Below are positions 1 through 10,488 of a stretch of DNA of 64,000 bases, one piece after another; the first letter of the stretch is position 1, and every line of letters starts with the position of its first letter. Under the pieces are notes generated by a model, which was not told the origin of the DNA, did no database searches, and saw only the letters and a program-made list of their open reading frames with translations. The DNA comes from Malania oleifera (taxonomy: Eukaryota; Streptophyta; Magnoliopsida; Santalales; Ximeniaceae): NCBI RefSeq assembly GCF_029873635.1, contig NC_080422.1, positions 2,212,001 to 2,276,000 of the forward strand, written 5' to 3'. The translations under genes were made by a program, and so were the position numbers.

Positions 1-1104
1 TTGACATAGCAGAGTACCCTCTTTGTTGCATTAAGATGGGACTGGTCAAGAGTCTCCATGTACCTACTGATAAGTTCAACTCCATAGAGTATATCTAATC
101 TAGTGCACATCAAATAACTTAAGCTTCCAACTAGACTCTTGAAATATGTGGGGTCAACATCTCCTTGCTCATTTTTCTCAATACCAATCCCGTTTCAATT
201 GGAGTTGTCACAAGATTGCATTTGTCTATCCCAAACCTCTTCAGTACTTCTTTTGCATAGTGGCTCTAGGAGATGAATATTCCCTTTTCGCTTTGCACGA
301 CTTCTATGCCAAGAAAATGAGCCATCTAGCCAATATCCGTCATTTTAAATTCTTTGACCATGCTCCTCTTGAAGGCGGCAAACATCTCTGGATTGTTTCC
401 GGTGAAAATTAGATCATCAACATATAGGCAAGAAATCAACATGCTTCCTCCTATCTCCATATTCATGTATAGCACACGCTCCTAGAGACACTTCTCAAAT
501 CCATTCTTTTGGAAATAGTCATCAATCCTATGTTCCACGCATGAGGTGCCTTCTTTAAGCCACAAAGTGTTTTCTTCATCTTGTAAACTTTATCTTCATT
601 GCCCTTCTTCACATATCCAGGTGGCTGATTGATATAGATATTTTCTTCCAAAAAATCATTCAGAAATGCTGATTTCATGTCCAGCTGGTAAATCTTCCAT
701 CCATTTTGTGCTGATAGTGAAATTAGTAATCTAATAATTTCAAGCTTGGTAACCAGGGCAAATATTTCTACATAATCAATCCCTTTTTTCTGCCTGTAGT
801 CCTTGGTGACAAATCTTGTTTTGTATCTCTGAGCTTCTCCTTGAACGTTTTTCTTAGTCTTGTAGACCCATTTCATACCAATAGTTTTGTAGTCCTTCGG
901 GAGATTTGTTAGCTCCCACGTATTGTTCTTCTCAATGGATTGAATCTCTGCATCCATCACTTTTCTCCATTTTTCTTCTTCGTTAGCCTCCTCAAAGCTA
1001 ATCGAGTCGTTGGTTAACAATAGACAATATAGTGTAACATAGTCTTCTATAGGTTCTGTAGTTTCATACAAATCAACTTGATTATGAGTTCTTCTAGGCC
1101 TCAT
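1..1104 (-). pseudogene. Copia A reverse transcriptase / start of RNase H
   Basis: This is the RNA-dependent DNA polymerase domain of copia A. The longest open piece (463-1104) shows the usual copia RT start (KWVYKTK, then a region with Q/K-KGIDYVEIFA), the QLDMKSAFLN motif containing the first catalytic Asp, the PPGYVKKG stretch and the CGLKKAPHAW motif. After a frameshift near 463-480 the frame continues in 1-462, where the catalytic YVDD box is readable at about 409-423, followed by KGIFISQ and the linker to RNase H. The F-S-PV motif has become IFALVTK. The copy is broken by at least one frameshift and continues past the left edge. Confidence 0.88.
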
Positions 1105-1340
1105 GTTTGAGATTTCATGCTCAATTAGTGATGGAGATTCATTCCTCTATAAATCTTCATGTGGAGGTGTTTACAGCTTGGGAACTTGTGACTCGATAGC
1201 CAGTTCTCTTGTTTGTGTGGGTTCTTCTCCTTCAAGAGTCAATTCCACATCTTTGGAAGATTCAGCCTAGTCCACTTCTAGGATTCATTTTCTTCAAAAA
1301 TGACATCCCAACTGTGAATGACTTTCTTGTTGATGGGATT

Positions 1341-2160
1341 CTAGAGTTGATATCCCATGGTATTGTCTCTGTACCTAACAAGGATATATTTCTCTCCTTT
1401 TTCCTCCAACTTTGTCCTTCTTTCCTCTAAGATCTTGGTGTAGGTTATAGAGCCAAACACTCTAAGATGACTCACACAGAACTTGTGAGTACTACAGGCT
1501 TCATGTGGGGTCTTTGTATCAAGACTCTTTATAGGACAACGGTTGAGCAGATAGACTACACATGACATTGCTTTTACCAAAAAACTCTTGGGCACATTCT
1601 TATCCTTTAACATGCTCCTAACCATGTTAAGGATCGTGTGGTTCTTCTTCTCAGCTACACCATTCAACTGAGGAGTGTATGATGGTGTGAACTGTTTTTG
1701 AATCCATTGTTGTCTAAGGAATTCCACGAAAGCTTCCTCCTTGTAGTATTCTCCTTAATCTAATCGGAGTGACTTGATGCGATAGTCACTCTATTTCTCC
1801 ACATAACCTTTGAACTCTTTGAACTTGTCGAACATCTCTGACTTCCTTTTCAAAAAGTAGACCCAAGTCTTCCAGCTATAATCATCAATGAAAGTGAGGA
1901 AGTATTTGTTTTGTCCATTTGAAAATGGTCTCAATGGACCATACACGTCTGTGTGTACTAGATGGAGTGGCATGGTAGATCTCTAGTCGGCTTGCTTTCC
2001 AAAGCTATTTCTATGTTGCTTGCTCAAAACACAGCTTTCACATATCACAATTGGGTGGTGGATGTTGGTCAAGCCTTTCACCATCTTCTTGCTTCCCAAT
2101 TGTTTTAAACTTTCAAAATTCAGATGTCCTTACCTCAAATGTCATAACTAGTATTTATCT
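1341..2160 (-). pseudogene. Copia A integrase (with GAG-preintegrase zinc finger)
   Basis: This domain would join the cDNA to the host chromosome. From right to left it shows a degenerate H2C2 zinc finger (GHLNFESL, then CESCVLSKQHR near 2010-2120), the first part of the catalytic core with HTDVYGPLRP and the YFLTFIDDYS motif (1791-1973), and the second part with YTPQLNGVAEKKN containing the catalytic Glu (1341-1727). Stops and a frameshift near 1740-1790 separate the two core pieces. It lies upstream of the RT on the same strand, as expected for copia and unlike gypsy. Confidence 0.88.
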
Positions 2161-2189
2161 TTGATGATAGAACTCAAACACCTTGGTGT

Positions 2190-2737
2190 ATCATGTTGAA
2201 TGGCGAGCAGAAACATTCGATTCTTTTCCATTTGTACTTGAGTAACGAGCTTCCCTTGAGCATCTGCTATCACCATCTACTTATCTTTAAAGCTACTTCG
2301 GTAGCCTTTCTCGACAAGTTGTCCGAGACTCAAGATGTTAGTCTTCATGTCTGGCACGTAATAGACGTTGGAGATAAAAACATAGTCTCCATCCTTCCTC
2401 TTGATTAGGACATTTCCAATTCATCGAACTGAGATTTTAGAGAGATCACCAAATGATATCTCTCCTTGAACTTTCTCATCAAGTTCTTTAAATAGGTTCT
2501 TTCTATTTTTCATGTGATTGCTGGCTCCAAAGTCAAGGTACCAAACTTTGGTCCTAGTGGGTTGAATTATATGCCATCAGCATCAACTATTCTCCTTTGG
2601 CTTTCTCCTTCTCTTTAAAGTTAGCATTTTCATTTACTTCGTGATTTTGGGGATTACCTATGCACTCATTACTATAGTGTACGTACTTGTGGCAGTTGTA
2701 GCATCGAACATTTCTCTTGTCTACGTTCGGACGGTTA
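2190..2737 (-). pseudogene. Copia A gag zinc knuckle and protease
   Basis: A complete CCHC zinc knuckle (C-x2-C-x4-H-x4-C, reading CYNCHKYVHYSNEC) lies at 2662-2703. It is the nucleic-acid-binding end of gag. Downstream on the minus strand the protease start reads WYLDFGASNHM at about 2510-2545. The family motif is D-[ST]-G, so the residue after the catalytic Asp is Phe here, which should kill the protease. The rest (about 2190-2500) resembles copia protease (SFGDLSKI, NVYYVPDMKTN, LGQLVEKGY) with several stops. Gypsy 1 begins 5 bp beyond the right end. Confidence 0.85.
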
Positions 2738-2742
2738 TTGTA

Positions 2743-4690
2743 TGTAGAGACCCAAACCCAAAAAAATAAGAAAAATTAAATAAGAAAGGAAAATTTCAAA
2801 AGTAGAACAGCAGACTTCATCGATGAGGTCCCGGTTCTCGTAGACAAAGGCCTTTATGTGGTTCGTCGCCAAAATTCAGAGTCTCGTCGATGAAGAGATC
2901 TAGAAAGGCTGAAAATATCAAGTTTAGGGTTTGTTGACAAAGCCTTTCTTTCGTCGACGAACGGCCTTCTGTAGCTCGTCTACGAAGGTGCCACTTTGTC
3001 GACGAATTTGACCAGGTCAAAAGTCTATAAATAGGATTTTTGTTTTCTTCTTTATTAAGAAAGCTAAATCTCTCTCTCTTTCTCTCTCTCTAGAACCATG
3101 AACCATACTCTCTCTCTCTCTCTCTCTCTCTCTTTAGTTTCTTCACCGTTCGTCACCCAAATAAAAAATCAAAAGTTACCACAAGGATAAGGGAGCGAAT
3201 ATCTACAATCCTAATGGAGTAGATTCTTGATCTCGGGAAAAAGTTAGGGTTTGATTTTCGAGCGTTTCAGATTCTTTTTCAGAAATAGGTAAGGGGATTA
3301 AGTTAGGTCAACTTTTTATGAAATTGAATCGTTTAAAATGTTTATGAAGTAAGCATATTTATGTTTTCAGTTGAGATTTCTAAAGTTAACCATTCAAAGG
3401 ATCCGTTTTCAAACCTAGGATATACGTTATAGTATTTTTAGTATAAATGAACGGTGGAAAGCTCGATTTTATGTTTTAAACTGTATATGCTATGTTTTCT
3501 TGGTTGCCTACAAGCTATATTCAAAGTACAGGAAATTATGTGGCAGAAAAATGATATGTAAGTACTCTTTCGTAACCGAAATGATGAATATTTGTGAAAT
3601 ACTGAGACTGCTTATCAAAATACAGATTATGTTTATGACCGCGAGGGTCAAGATTATGTTTAACGGCTGTGAGACGAATTTTATATGAAGGCTGAGTGCC
3701 AAAGGTTTTAAATGAAAGGTTTTATATGAAATGAATACGAAACATGTTTTTACTACTTAAATCGCACGATATGCTTTAGGAACCCTAAGGACCATTATGT
3801 TATGAGCACAGTACCATTGCTAGGAATTATATATGTAGCCATCCCACACTGTACTGTGAGAATGGTGTAGGTGGTTTCAGTTGATTAGCCTTGGTAGAGG
3901 GTGTACCTAACCTAAAAGCCCTAACTTTCAGGACATATATGGTTGGCAATCGGAGCATGCAAGTAATTGCGGATGCCTACGTGGATGGTGTTAGACGCGG
4001 ATGTATGTTTGAATTTGTCTGGGTTGATCATCCTAAGCTTAGTTCAGCCTTCGAGTAGCACAACCTTGACCACGGGGTTTATACATGACAGTTAGTTTCA
4101 GGAGGTGTCTTTTATGCATATCTATAAATTTATGTAAATGATGTTACATGATTAATGAACTGTTTATGCTAGGAAAATGGAATGAGTATTTTCAATTGTA
4201 TAAGTACGTATGATGTAAAGATAGTTATTTTCGGTTACATGAAGAATGGATGTTTTCTGTAAACACTAATGCATGCTGCCCACACACTGATATTAACTTG
4301 ACATCCCTTACTAAAAAGTGTCTCGTCCCAATATACAAATCATCTTTTTAGGAAATAACAGGTATCGTGCTTAGCAGCGTCAGGGGGGTGAATGTTAGAA
4401 TAGTCTTTTTGGGAAGGTTTGTATGAACTCAGGTGTATGTAAATTACGTTGTAAGTTAGTGGATATGTATTATGGTTGTTTGGATTGAACTAGTTCTCTA
4501 GTTTTGGGTCAGATAGTAATATGGATGTTTGGGAAACCTTTATGTATGAAAGAACTTAGAACTCTAGTAATGTAATTATAGAGAATGTTTCATTACTTCC
4601 ACTGTATGTTTATTGTTGTGAGATGGTATCAGGTACACAAACATCACTAAAGTAGCACATTGGGCTCACGTGGCGGGTTGAGGCGTTACA
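2743..4690 (+). repeat. Gypsy 1 5' LTR (1948 bp)
   Basis: It runs from TGTAGAGACC to GCGTTACA. In order it holds the palindrome array, a TATA box (3026-3033), a TC-rich leader (3070-3134), a GGTAAGG donor-like site (3289), an AT-rich middle, a GC-richer block with CACAACC near 4058, the conserved CTTACT...TCTC block (4308-4327) and a TTTTTAG acceptor-like site ending at 4351. By eye about 35 differences from the 3' LTR occur in the first 290 bases, mostly transitions, so the insertion is not recent. Confidence 0.95.
2816..3033 (+). promoter_or_regulatory. Palindrome array plus TATA box, gypsy 1 5' LTR
   Basis: There are eight copies of a 12-bp palindrome related to TTCGTCGACGAA between 2816 and 3006, with start-to-start spacing 21, 25, 21, 47, 20, 25, 20 bp by direct count. 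TATAAATA follows at 3026-3033. Variants are mainly C-to-T or G-to-A. Confidence 0.8.
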
Positions 4691-4692
4691 AG

Positions 4693-4705
4693 TGGTATCA
4701 AAATC
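4693..4705 (+). other. Primer binding site of gypsy 1 (decayed)
   Basis: It reads TGGTATCA followed by AAATCC, two bases after the LTR. The intact initiator-tRNA site in gypsy 2 is TGGTATCAGAGCC, so the 3' half is mutated. Confidence 0.8.
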
Positions 4706-5140
4706 CTAGGTTTGCTAGGTTCTACAGACTTTGTTAGTGAAAATTACCGGAGTATAGGTTGTGATAAGTTAAGGATAAGAATGGGTAAGAAAACTTGAGT
4801 TTTATCTTGGAAGCTTAGGGATGGTGATCTTTCGACGGTTTTCTATACTTTTCCTGGAATGACAATTACAGGAAAATCATGGTAAATCCATCGATGGTTT
4901 CGTTTCTAGGTTAAGGAATTGGAGCTCTAAAACTTAGGTTGGGAACAATAGGTTGGACAAACTATGTATGTAGTGTCAATGTCATGATTAGGGGCCGATA
5001 CCTTGGTAGTTTTGTAGTAGTAATGTATAAGTGATTTCTTTAAACTGCAAATTTGCATGTTTTAGCTATTAGTCATTCCATACTTGCATCGACCTTGATA
5101 AATGTGGAATATCTAAGTCGGTTTCTATCCTATCTTCAGG

Positions 5141-6540
5141 ATGGAACCTAAGGGAAAGGAGGTCATGTCAGGAGGGGACAATCATATGGATGCCTCCAGC
5201 GAAGATGATGTTGAGGCCTTGAATGTGCTGCGCAGTATAGCACGCCAAGCTAGGAAGGAAGTGCGGAGGGATTCTCATGAACATGCTCAGCTAGTGACTG
5301 ATAGAGGCTACACGTTCTAGAAATTTTCTCAAACTAACCCACCGACATTCTCAAGAGGACCAAACTTGATTGCGACGTAAGATTGGATTTAGGAGATGGA
5401 GGAACTGTTGGGGGTGCTAGAATGCACAGAGGAGCAGAAACTGAGGTTTGCCACCTTTAAACTAGTGGAAAAGGCAAAGAGATGGTGGAGATCGGCTAAG
5501 TTGATGGAGGAACAGCGGCCAAGGTATGCTTCTATTACCTGGAGCCGTTTCAAGGAAGTATTCTTTAGCAGATACTTACCCGTTGTCACTAGAGAGGTGA
5601 AAATAGAGCAATTCCTACAGCTGACCCAAGGGTCCTTCTCAGTGCAGCAGTATGCGGCCAGATTTGTGGAGCAATCCCAATTCGCTCCACATATGGTCTC
5701 GAATGAGCTGAAGAAGACTCAGATATTTAAGAGAGGCCTGAAGCAAACAATATGCATGCAAGTGGGGAAGTTATTGGTCCAAAACTTTACTAAGCTGGTA
5801 AATAGAGCCATAACGGCGGCGCCGATAGCTGATTGGCAAGGAATGGTGCGCCACCCCCTCCCCCCGAGAAAGAGAAACGGACTTCCCCTTATTTATTTTC
5901 TTCCCTTTTCTCCTTTCTCCCCCTTTTCTCTCCTCTTTCTTCCACCACCTTTTCCTCCTTCCTGTTCTCTTTTTCCTTCTTTGTCTTTTTTTATCTTCTT
6001 TCCTTTTTCCCTTTCCTTCCCCTTTTCCCCCCCCCCCCCCTTCTTTTTCCTTCCCCCCCCTCCTCTTTCTTCTTTTCTCCTTCTTCCCTCTCCCGCCCTT
6101 TCCTTCCCCCCCTCTTTCTTTTCTTCTCATTTTCCCCCCCCCCCCCCCCTACTCCCTTTTCCCCTCGCCCCTCCCCCTTTTCCCATCTTTTCTTTCCTTT
6201 CCTCCTTCTTTTTTTTCCTCTCCTTCCTTTTTTTCCCTCCCCCCCCCCCCCCTTCCCCTCCTCCCCTCCTCTTTCCTTTTCCTTTTCCCCTCTCTTCTCA
6301 CTCTCCTCCTCCCCTTGCCTCAGAGATATCATACCAGTTCTAGCTAGAGCTTTTGGAAGCCGCCTGGTAGTTTGTTAGGTGAGCGGAAGGTGATGGGATA
6401 TCAAGCCTCTCAAGGGAGTTCTCAGAGTGCCACTTGTTCCAGATGCCATAAGAAGCATTGGGGCGAGTGTAGGGCTGGAACGACGGTTTGCTACCGTTAC
6501 GGTGTAGTAGGACATTAGGTGTGGGACTGTCCCATAATGG
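5141..6540 (+). pseudogene. Gypsy 1 gag
   Basis: The likely start is ATG at 5141 (MEPKGKEV), about 450 bp after the primer site. Early stops are TAG and TAA in place of expected Gln or Glu codons near 5318-5390. The open core (5396-5860) shows the gypsy gag fold region: LRFATFKLVEKAKRWWRS, WSRFKEVFFSRYLP and FLQLTQGSFSVQQYAARF. At about 5860-6325 the frame enters a polypyrimidine tract that replaces part of the basic linker. The zinc-knuckle region follows at 6437-6530 (CSRCHKKHWGEC, then CYRY...GH, stop, VWDC); the second Cys of the CCHC box is Tyr and the box holds a stop. Nonfunctional. Confidence 0.88.
5903..6322 (+). repeat. Polypyrimidine tract inside gypsy 1 gag
   Basis: About 420 bases are almost purely C and T on the plus strand, with C runs of up to about 15 and no simple period. 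It produces long Pro/Ser/Phe-rich and Lys/Arg/Gly/Glu-rich open frames on both strands that are composition artefacts. Confidence 0.9.
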
Positions 6541-6559
6541 TGAATTATACACCTCAATA

Positions 6560-7183
6560 GTAGCAGTATGGGAGAGGAAACCAAGAACCCTGTGGCGGTC
6601 ACCAAGGGAACACAGCTAGGGGCACGAGTGTTATTCTCTTACAAGGGATTGACGCCGCGCACGAAGAGAGAGAGGGAGGATGTAGTTACAGGTTATTATT
6701 TATATATTTTCAAATATATTAAAGCTATTTACTTTTTGATCAGATGCAACCCACTCGTTTATATCTAGGGGGGGTGGTTTGTTAAAGTATGTGAAAATAA
6801 GAGGCTCAGCGTTAGGCGTTGAGATTTAGGAGATGCGCCATGCGACAGGGGTCGGTTATTGTATGCAGTATTAAGAGAAGGTGTGTTAGGAGATAGAGAC
6901 TATCGAGTGGAGATTCAGGGGAGAAGGCTGCTTGCTAGCCTAATTATCTTTGATATGCATGGATTTGACATTACTCTAGGGATGGATTTGCTAACCTCCA
7001 GCTACGCAAGCATAGACTGTCACAGGAAGGAGGTGGTATTCAGGCCTCTAGGGGAGCAAGAGTTTAAATTCGAAGCGTTATGTGTGTGTTCTGCACCACG
7101 GATCCTTTCGGTGATTCAGGCAAGAAGATTAATTCTGGAGGGTTGCCAGGGGTACTTAGCATATGTGAAAGAAGCACCAGAGT
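6560..7183 (+). pseudogene. Gypsy 1 protease
   Basis: This is the aspartic protease that would cut the polyprotein. The active-site region is recognisable at about 6736-6766 as a frameshifted form of the DSGATHSF motif that is intact in gypsy 2: FDQ is followed by a broken GATHS. The C-terminal half is open at 6859-7185, with VEIQGRRLLASLIIFDM, HGFDITLGMDLL and SYASIDCHRKEVVF, closely parallel to gypsy 2. The stretch 6640-6850 between the two halves is poorly conserved. Confidence 0.82.
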
Positions 7184-7188
7184 AAGGA

Positions 7189-8080
7189 TTGAAGTTGGAG
7201 GATATTTCAATGATACGGGAGTTCTCGGATGTTTTTCCTAAAGACTTACCAAGGTTACCTCTTGATCGTGAAGTGGATTTTTCCATTGAGTTGATTGATT
7301 CCAGGGGATTGATTGCCAATCCTAAGGCTAACATACGGATGGCTCCGACTGGAACTAAAGGAGGTTTAAAGGGAGCAAGCAATTCCGAAGAACTCTGTGA
7401 ATAGGTGGCTTCATAAGACTGAGCTTGTCACCCTAGGGAGCACTGGTGTTGTTCGTAAAGAAGAAAGATGGGTCAATGAGGATGTGCATTGACTACAGAG
7501 AGATTAACAAGGTAACAGTAAAGATAAAGAATAATAATGGTTTACCATGTATGAAGATCTGTTTGACCAATTGAGAAGGGTATCAGGTTTTCTCAAAGAT
7601 TCGATCTGCAATCCGAGGCATCACAAGTTGAAGGTGAGCTTGTTGAAGTCAGAGGATTGTATCGATAGGACAGCCTTTCGAACCCAGTATGGCCATTATG
7701 AATTTTTGGTTATGCCGTTTGGTTTGACGAATGCACCTGCAACATTTATGGATATGATGAATAGGGTGTTGCTTATGTACTTAGATCAGTTTGTGGTGGT
7801 ATTCATTAATGACATACTGATTTATTCGAGGAGTCATGTAGAGCATGAAGCTTATTTTAGGCTAATACTTCAGGTACTCAGAGAGAAGAGATTGTTTACT
7901 AAATTCAAGAAATGTGAATTCTGGCTAGAACATGTTGCATTTCGAGGACATGTAGTGTCTAGGTAAGGAATATCAGTAGACTCGAGCAAAGTAGAGGCAG
8001 TAGTAAACTAGGTGAGACCAAAGAACGTACATGAGATCAGAAGTTTCTTGGGTTTGGCAAGGTACTATCACCGATTCATT
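7189..8080 (+). pseudogene. Gypsy 1 reverse transcriptase
   Basis: The domain begins with FSDVFPKDLPRLP (7210-7260). A second piece near 7450-7510 contains [15 protein letters not shown] in another frame. The open part 7547-7966 carries [33 protein letters not shown] and [16 protein letters not shown]. The catalytic box expected as F-I-D-D reads F-I-N-D (AAT at 7808-7810), so an essential Asp is Asn. The SKIDLRSGYHQ motif with the first catalytic Asp is distorted by a frameshift near 7600. SLGLARYYHRFIEGF, the link to RNase H, follows near 8045-8090. Confidence 0.9.
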
Positions 8081-8089
8081 GAGGGTTTT

Positions 8090-8640
8090 TCTTGACTGTT
8101 AGGTCCTTTGACACAGGTTACAAAAAAGAACAGTAGGTTTGACTAGACTAGCGAGTGTGAGCAGAGCTTCCAAAAGTTGAAGCAGCGTCTAGTCGCAACC
8201 CCAGTATTGACCATTCCATCAGGGGATGGTGGTTACGTGATCTATAATGACGCATCCTAGAATTCTTCCCCCTTTGCTCGGTGTGCCTGTTTGATTGACA
8301 AATAGCCGGGTAGTTATATGCGTTATGATCTCTTCAACTGAAGGAGCATGAGAAGAATTACCCTATACATGACTGAGAGCTGGCAGCAGTGGTATTTGCA
8401 CTAAAGATCTGGTGGCACTACTTATACGGTGAAAAGTGTGAGATCTTTACTAATAATAAGAGTCTCAAATACTTCTTCACCCAAAAGAAGTTGAATATGA
8501 GGCAACGCAGGTGGCTTGAATTGATTAAAGACTATGACTGTACTATTAGTTAGCACCTTGGGAAAGCTAAGTAGCCGATGCTTTGAGTTAGAAGTTAGTG
8601 CCTGCATCAGTCTCAGTAATTGGGATTCAGAACGAGATCA
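8090..8640 (+). pseudogene. Gypsy 1 RNase H
   Basis: This is the RNA-strand-degrading domain after the RT. Readable pieces are [20 protein letters not shown] (8168-8228), GYVIYNDAS with the first catalytic Asp region (8234-8260), and [15 protein letters not shown] near 8510-8550. At least five in-frame stops and several frame changes separate them. The connection to integrase begins after 8600. Confidence 0.78.
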
Positions 8641-9720
8641 GAATGGACCCAGAAAGGTTGGGTGTAGAGTTAGTGGAAGGAAATCACCAGACATTCATTG
8701 TTGACCTGGTAGCACAACCAACCTTATAAGAGAGGATTACATCAGCTCAAATAAAAGATGTAGAGCTGGCAAGGATTATGAGTGGGATACAGTATGGGTT
8801 AAACATAGATTTCCATGTGTTAGATGATGGGGTGTTGAGATTTCACACTAGGATCTACGTGCCTAATGATGATGAGATTAAACGAACCATCTTGGATGAG
8901 GCACAATTCTCTTTATATATGATCATCCAAGAAGTACAAAGATGTATAGGGATCTGCGAGGTTCTTTTTGGTGGTTTAACATAAAAAGAGAGATCGCCTA
9001 CTTCGTAGAGCAGTGCTTGACGTGTTAGCAAGTGTAGGCCGAGCACCAGAGGCTAGCTGGACCATTATAGCCACTTGACATTCCAAAGTGGAAGTAGGAG
9101 CATATCTTGATGGACTTTGTGTCAGGATTGCCTTCAGTGGTGCATGGGCAAAGCGCAATCTGGGTTATAGTGGATCGACTGATGAAGACTACTCACTTCG
9201 TTCCAATTAGGGTCAATTATTCCATGGATAAGCTAGCAAGGCTTTATGTGCAAGAGATAGTACGGCTTCATGGCATCCTGGTTTCTATAGTTTTAGATCG
9301 AGATCCCTGGTTCACCTCTTATTTCTAGAAGAGTTTGCAGGACACCTTAGGATCTCAACTCACCTTTAGTACCGCATTTCACCCACAGACGGATGGACAG
9401 TCTGAGAGGACCATACAAATTTTGGAGGATATGTTGTGGGCATGTGTATTGGATTTTGGTGGTAGTTGGATTAGATATCTGCTATTAGTCGAATTTCGAT
9501 AAACCATACGTATTTTTAAGGGGGGGGCTAGTTATTGAGATTGACAAAATAGAAGTGTGTATGGTCGCCGGTGTCGATCTCCGTTATACTGGGATGAGGT
9601 AGGTGAATGGCAAGTGTTGGGACCGGAATTAGTTCGGCAGACCTTTGCAAAGGTCAAACTTATCAGGGAGAGGATAAAAGTCGCACAGAGTCGGCAGAAG
9701 AGTTAAGCAGATACTCGCTG
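8640..9720 (+). pseudogene. Gypsy 1 integrase
   Basis: The zinc-binding end is degenerate near 8930-9030 (EQCLTC preserved). The catalytic core contains MDFVSGLPSVVHGQ (first Asp, 9107-9150), VDRLMKTTHFVPI, VLDRDPWFTS (second Asp intact, about 9290-9320) and DGQSERTIQ (catalytic Glu, about 9390-9420). Stops interrupt it at 9032, 9080 and 9328. ACVLDFGGSWIRYLLLVEF follows, then a G-run insertion at 9520 breaks the frame. Confidence 0.85.
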
Positions 9721-10165
9721 ATGGATGCTAAAGTTTGAGATCGGGGATATGGTATTCTTGAGGATTGCTTCGATGAAGGGGGTGATGAGGTTTGGAAATA
9801 AAGGCAAGTTGATTCCTTATTGGGCCTTTTGAGATCCTGGAAAGGATTGGTCTAGTTGCTTATCGAGTGGTGTTACCACCAGCATTGTCTAGAATTCAAA
9901 ATGTCTTCCACGTATCAGCGCTGAAGAAGTATGTGTCAGATTCTACGCACGTAATTAGCTTTGAACCTTTAGAGATTGGGGATCTTTTGACTTACGAGGA
10001 GGTACCAGTTCAGATTCTGGATCAAAAGGTACAGAAGCTGCATACAAAAGAAATACCGTTAGTAAAGGTACTGTTGCATAATCATGTGGTCGAGGAGGCT
10101 TCTTGGGAGCTAGAGACAGAAATACGCCAGAAGTACCCACAACTTTTTAGTGATGATCAATGTTA
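9721..10165 (+). pseudogene. Gypsy 1 integrase C-terminal (chromodomain-like) tail
   Basis: A first frame has FEIGDMVFLRIASMKGVMRFG (9733-9795). After a frameshift the open segment 9867-10166 reads ALSRIQNVFHVSALKKYV, then PVQILDQKVQKLHTKEIPLV and EEASWELETEIRQKYPQLF. In chromoviruses this end carries a chromodomain that targets insertion to chromatin; here the family is inferred from position and similarity between the copies in this window. It ends at TAG 10164-10166. Confidence 0.78.
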
Positions 10166-10166
10166 G

Positions 10167-10475
10167 ATAGACAGGTATGGTTGAACAGGTATGTATTATT
10201 TTAATATGTAGGTCAGGTAAGGTAGGTATGTTTAGTTTGTTAGTTGTTATGAGTTTATGTATGGATGGTCTCTGGGAGAATTATGTATGGTATTGTGAAT
10301 TCCTGAGATATTTATGTGTAACCATATTATTCCTCTGCCATAAGTTACGGTAGGTAATAAATTTGGGACGGGGCGGCTGTGTGGGTGGCCGCCGACTCTT
10401 TCTAGAGTTGGAGTAGTAACAGGTAAGATGATGTGATAGAAAATAGTTAGAAAATTTCAAGGACAAAACTTTTAT
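10167..10475 (+). other. Gypsy 1 3' untranslated spacer
   Basis: About 310 bp separate the pol end from the polypurine tract. No open frame of note is present. A CCATAAGT stretch near 10338 matches the equivalent spacer of gypsy 2 (near 23150). Confidence 0.7.
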
Positions 10476-10488
10476 AAGGAGAGGAGAT
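10476..10488 (+). other. Polypurine tract of gypsy 1
   Basis: AAGGAGAGGAGA directly precedes the 3' LTR and would prime plus-strand synthesis. Confidence 0.82.

Noticed and set aside
2816..3006. Regular short direct repeats resembling a CRISPR array
   Set aside because: The repeats are degenerate 12-bp palindromes with 8-13 bp spacers inside plant LTRs, with no cas genes; a promoter array fits better.
5833..6378. Long open frames on both strands rich in Pro/Ser/Phe or Lys/Arg/Gly/Glu
   Set aside because: They follow from the polypyrimidine tract inside gypsy 1 gag; no domain and overlapping frames on both strands.
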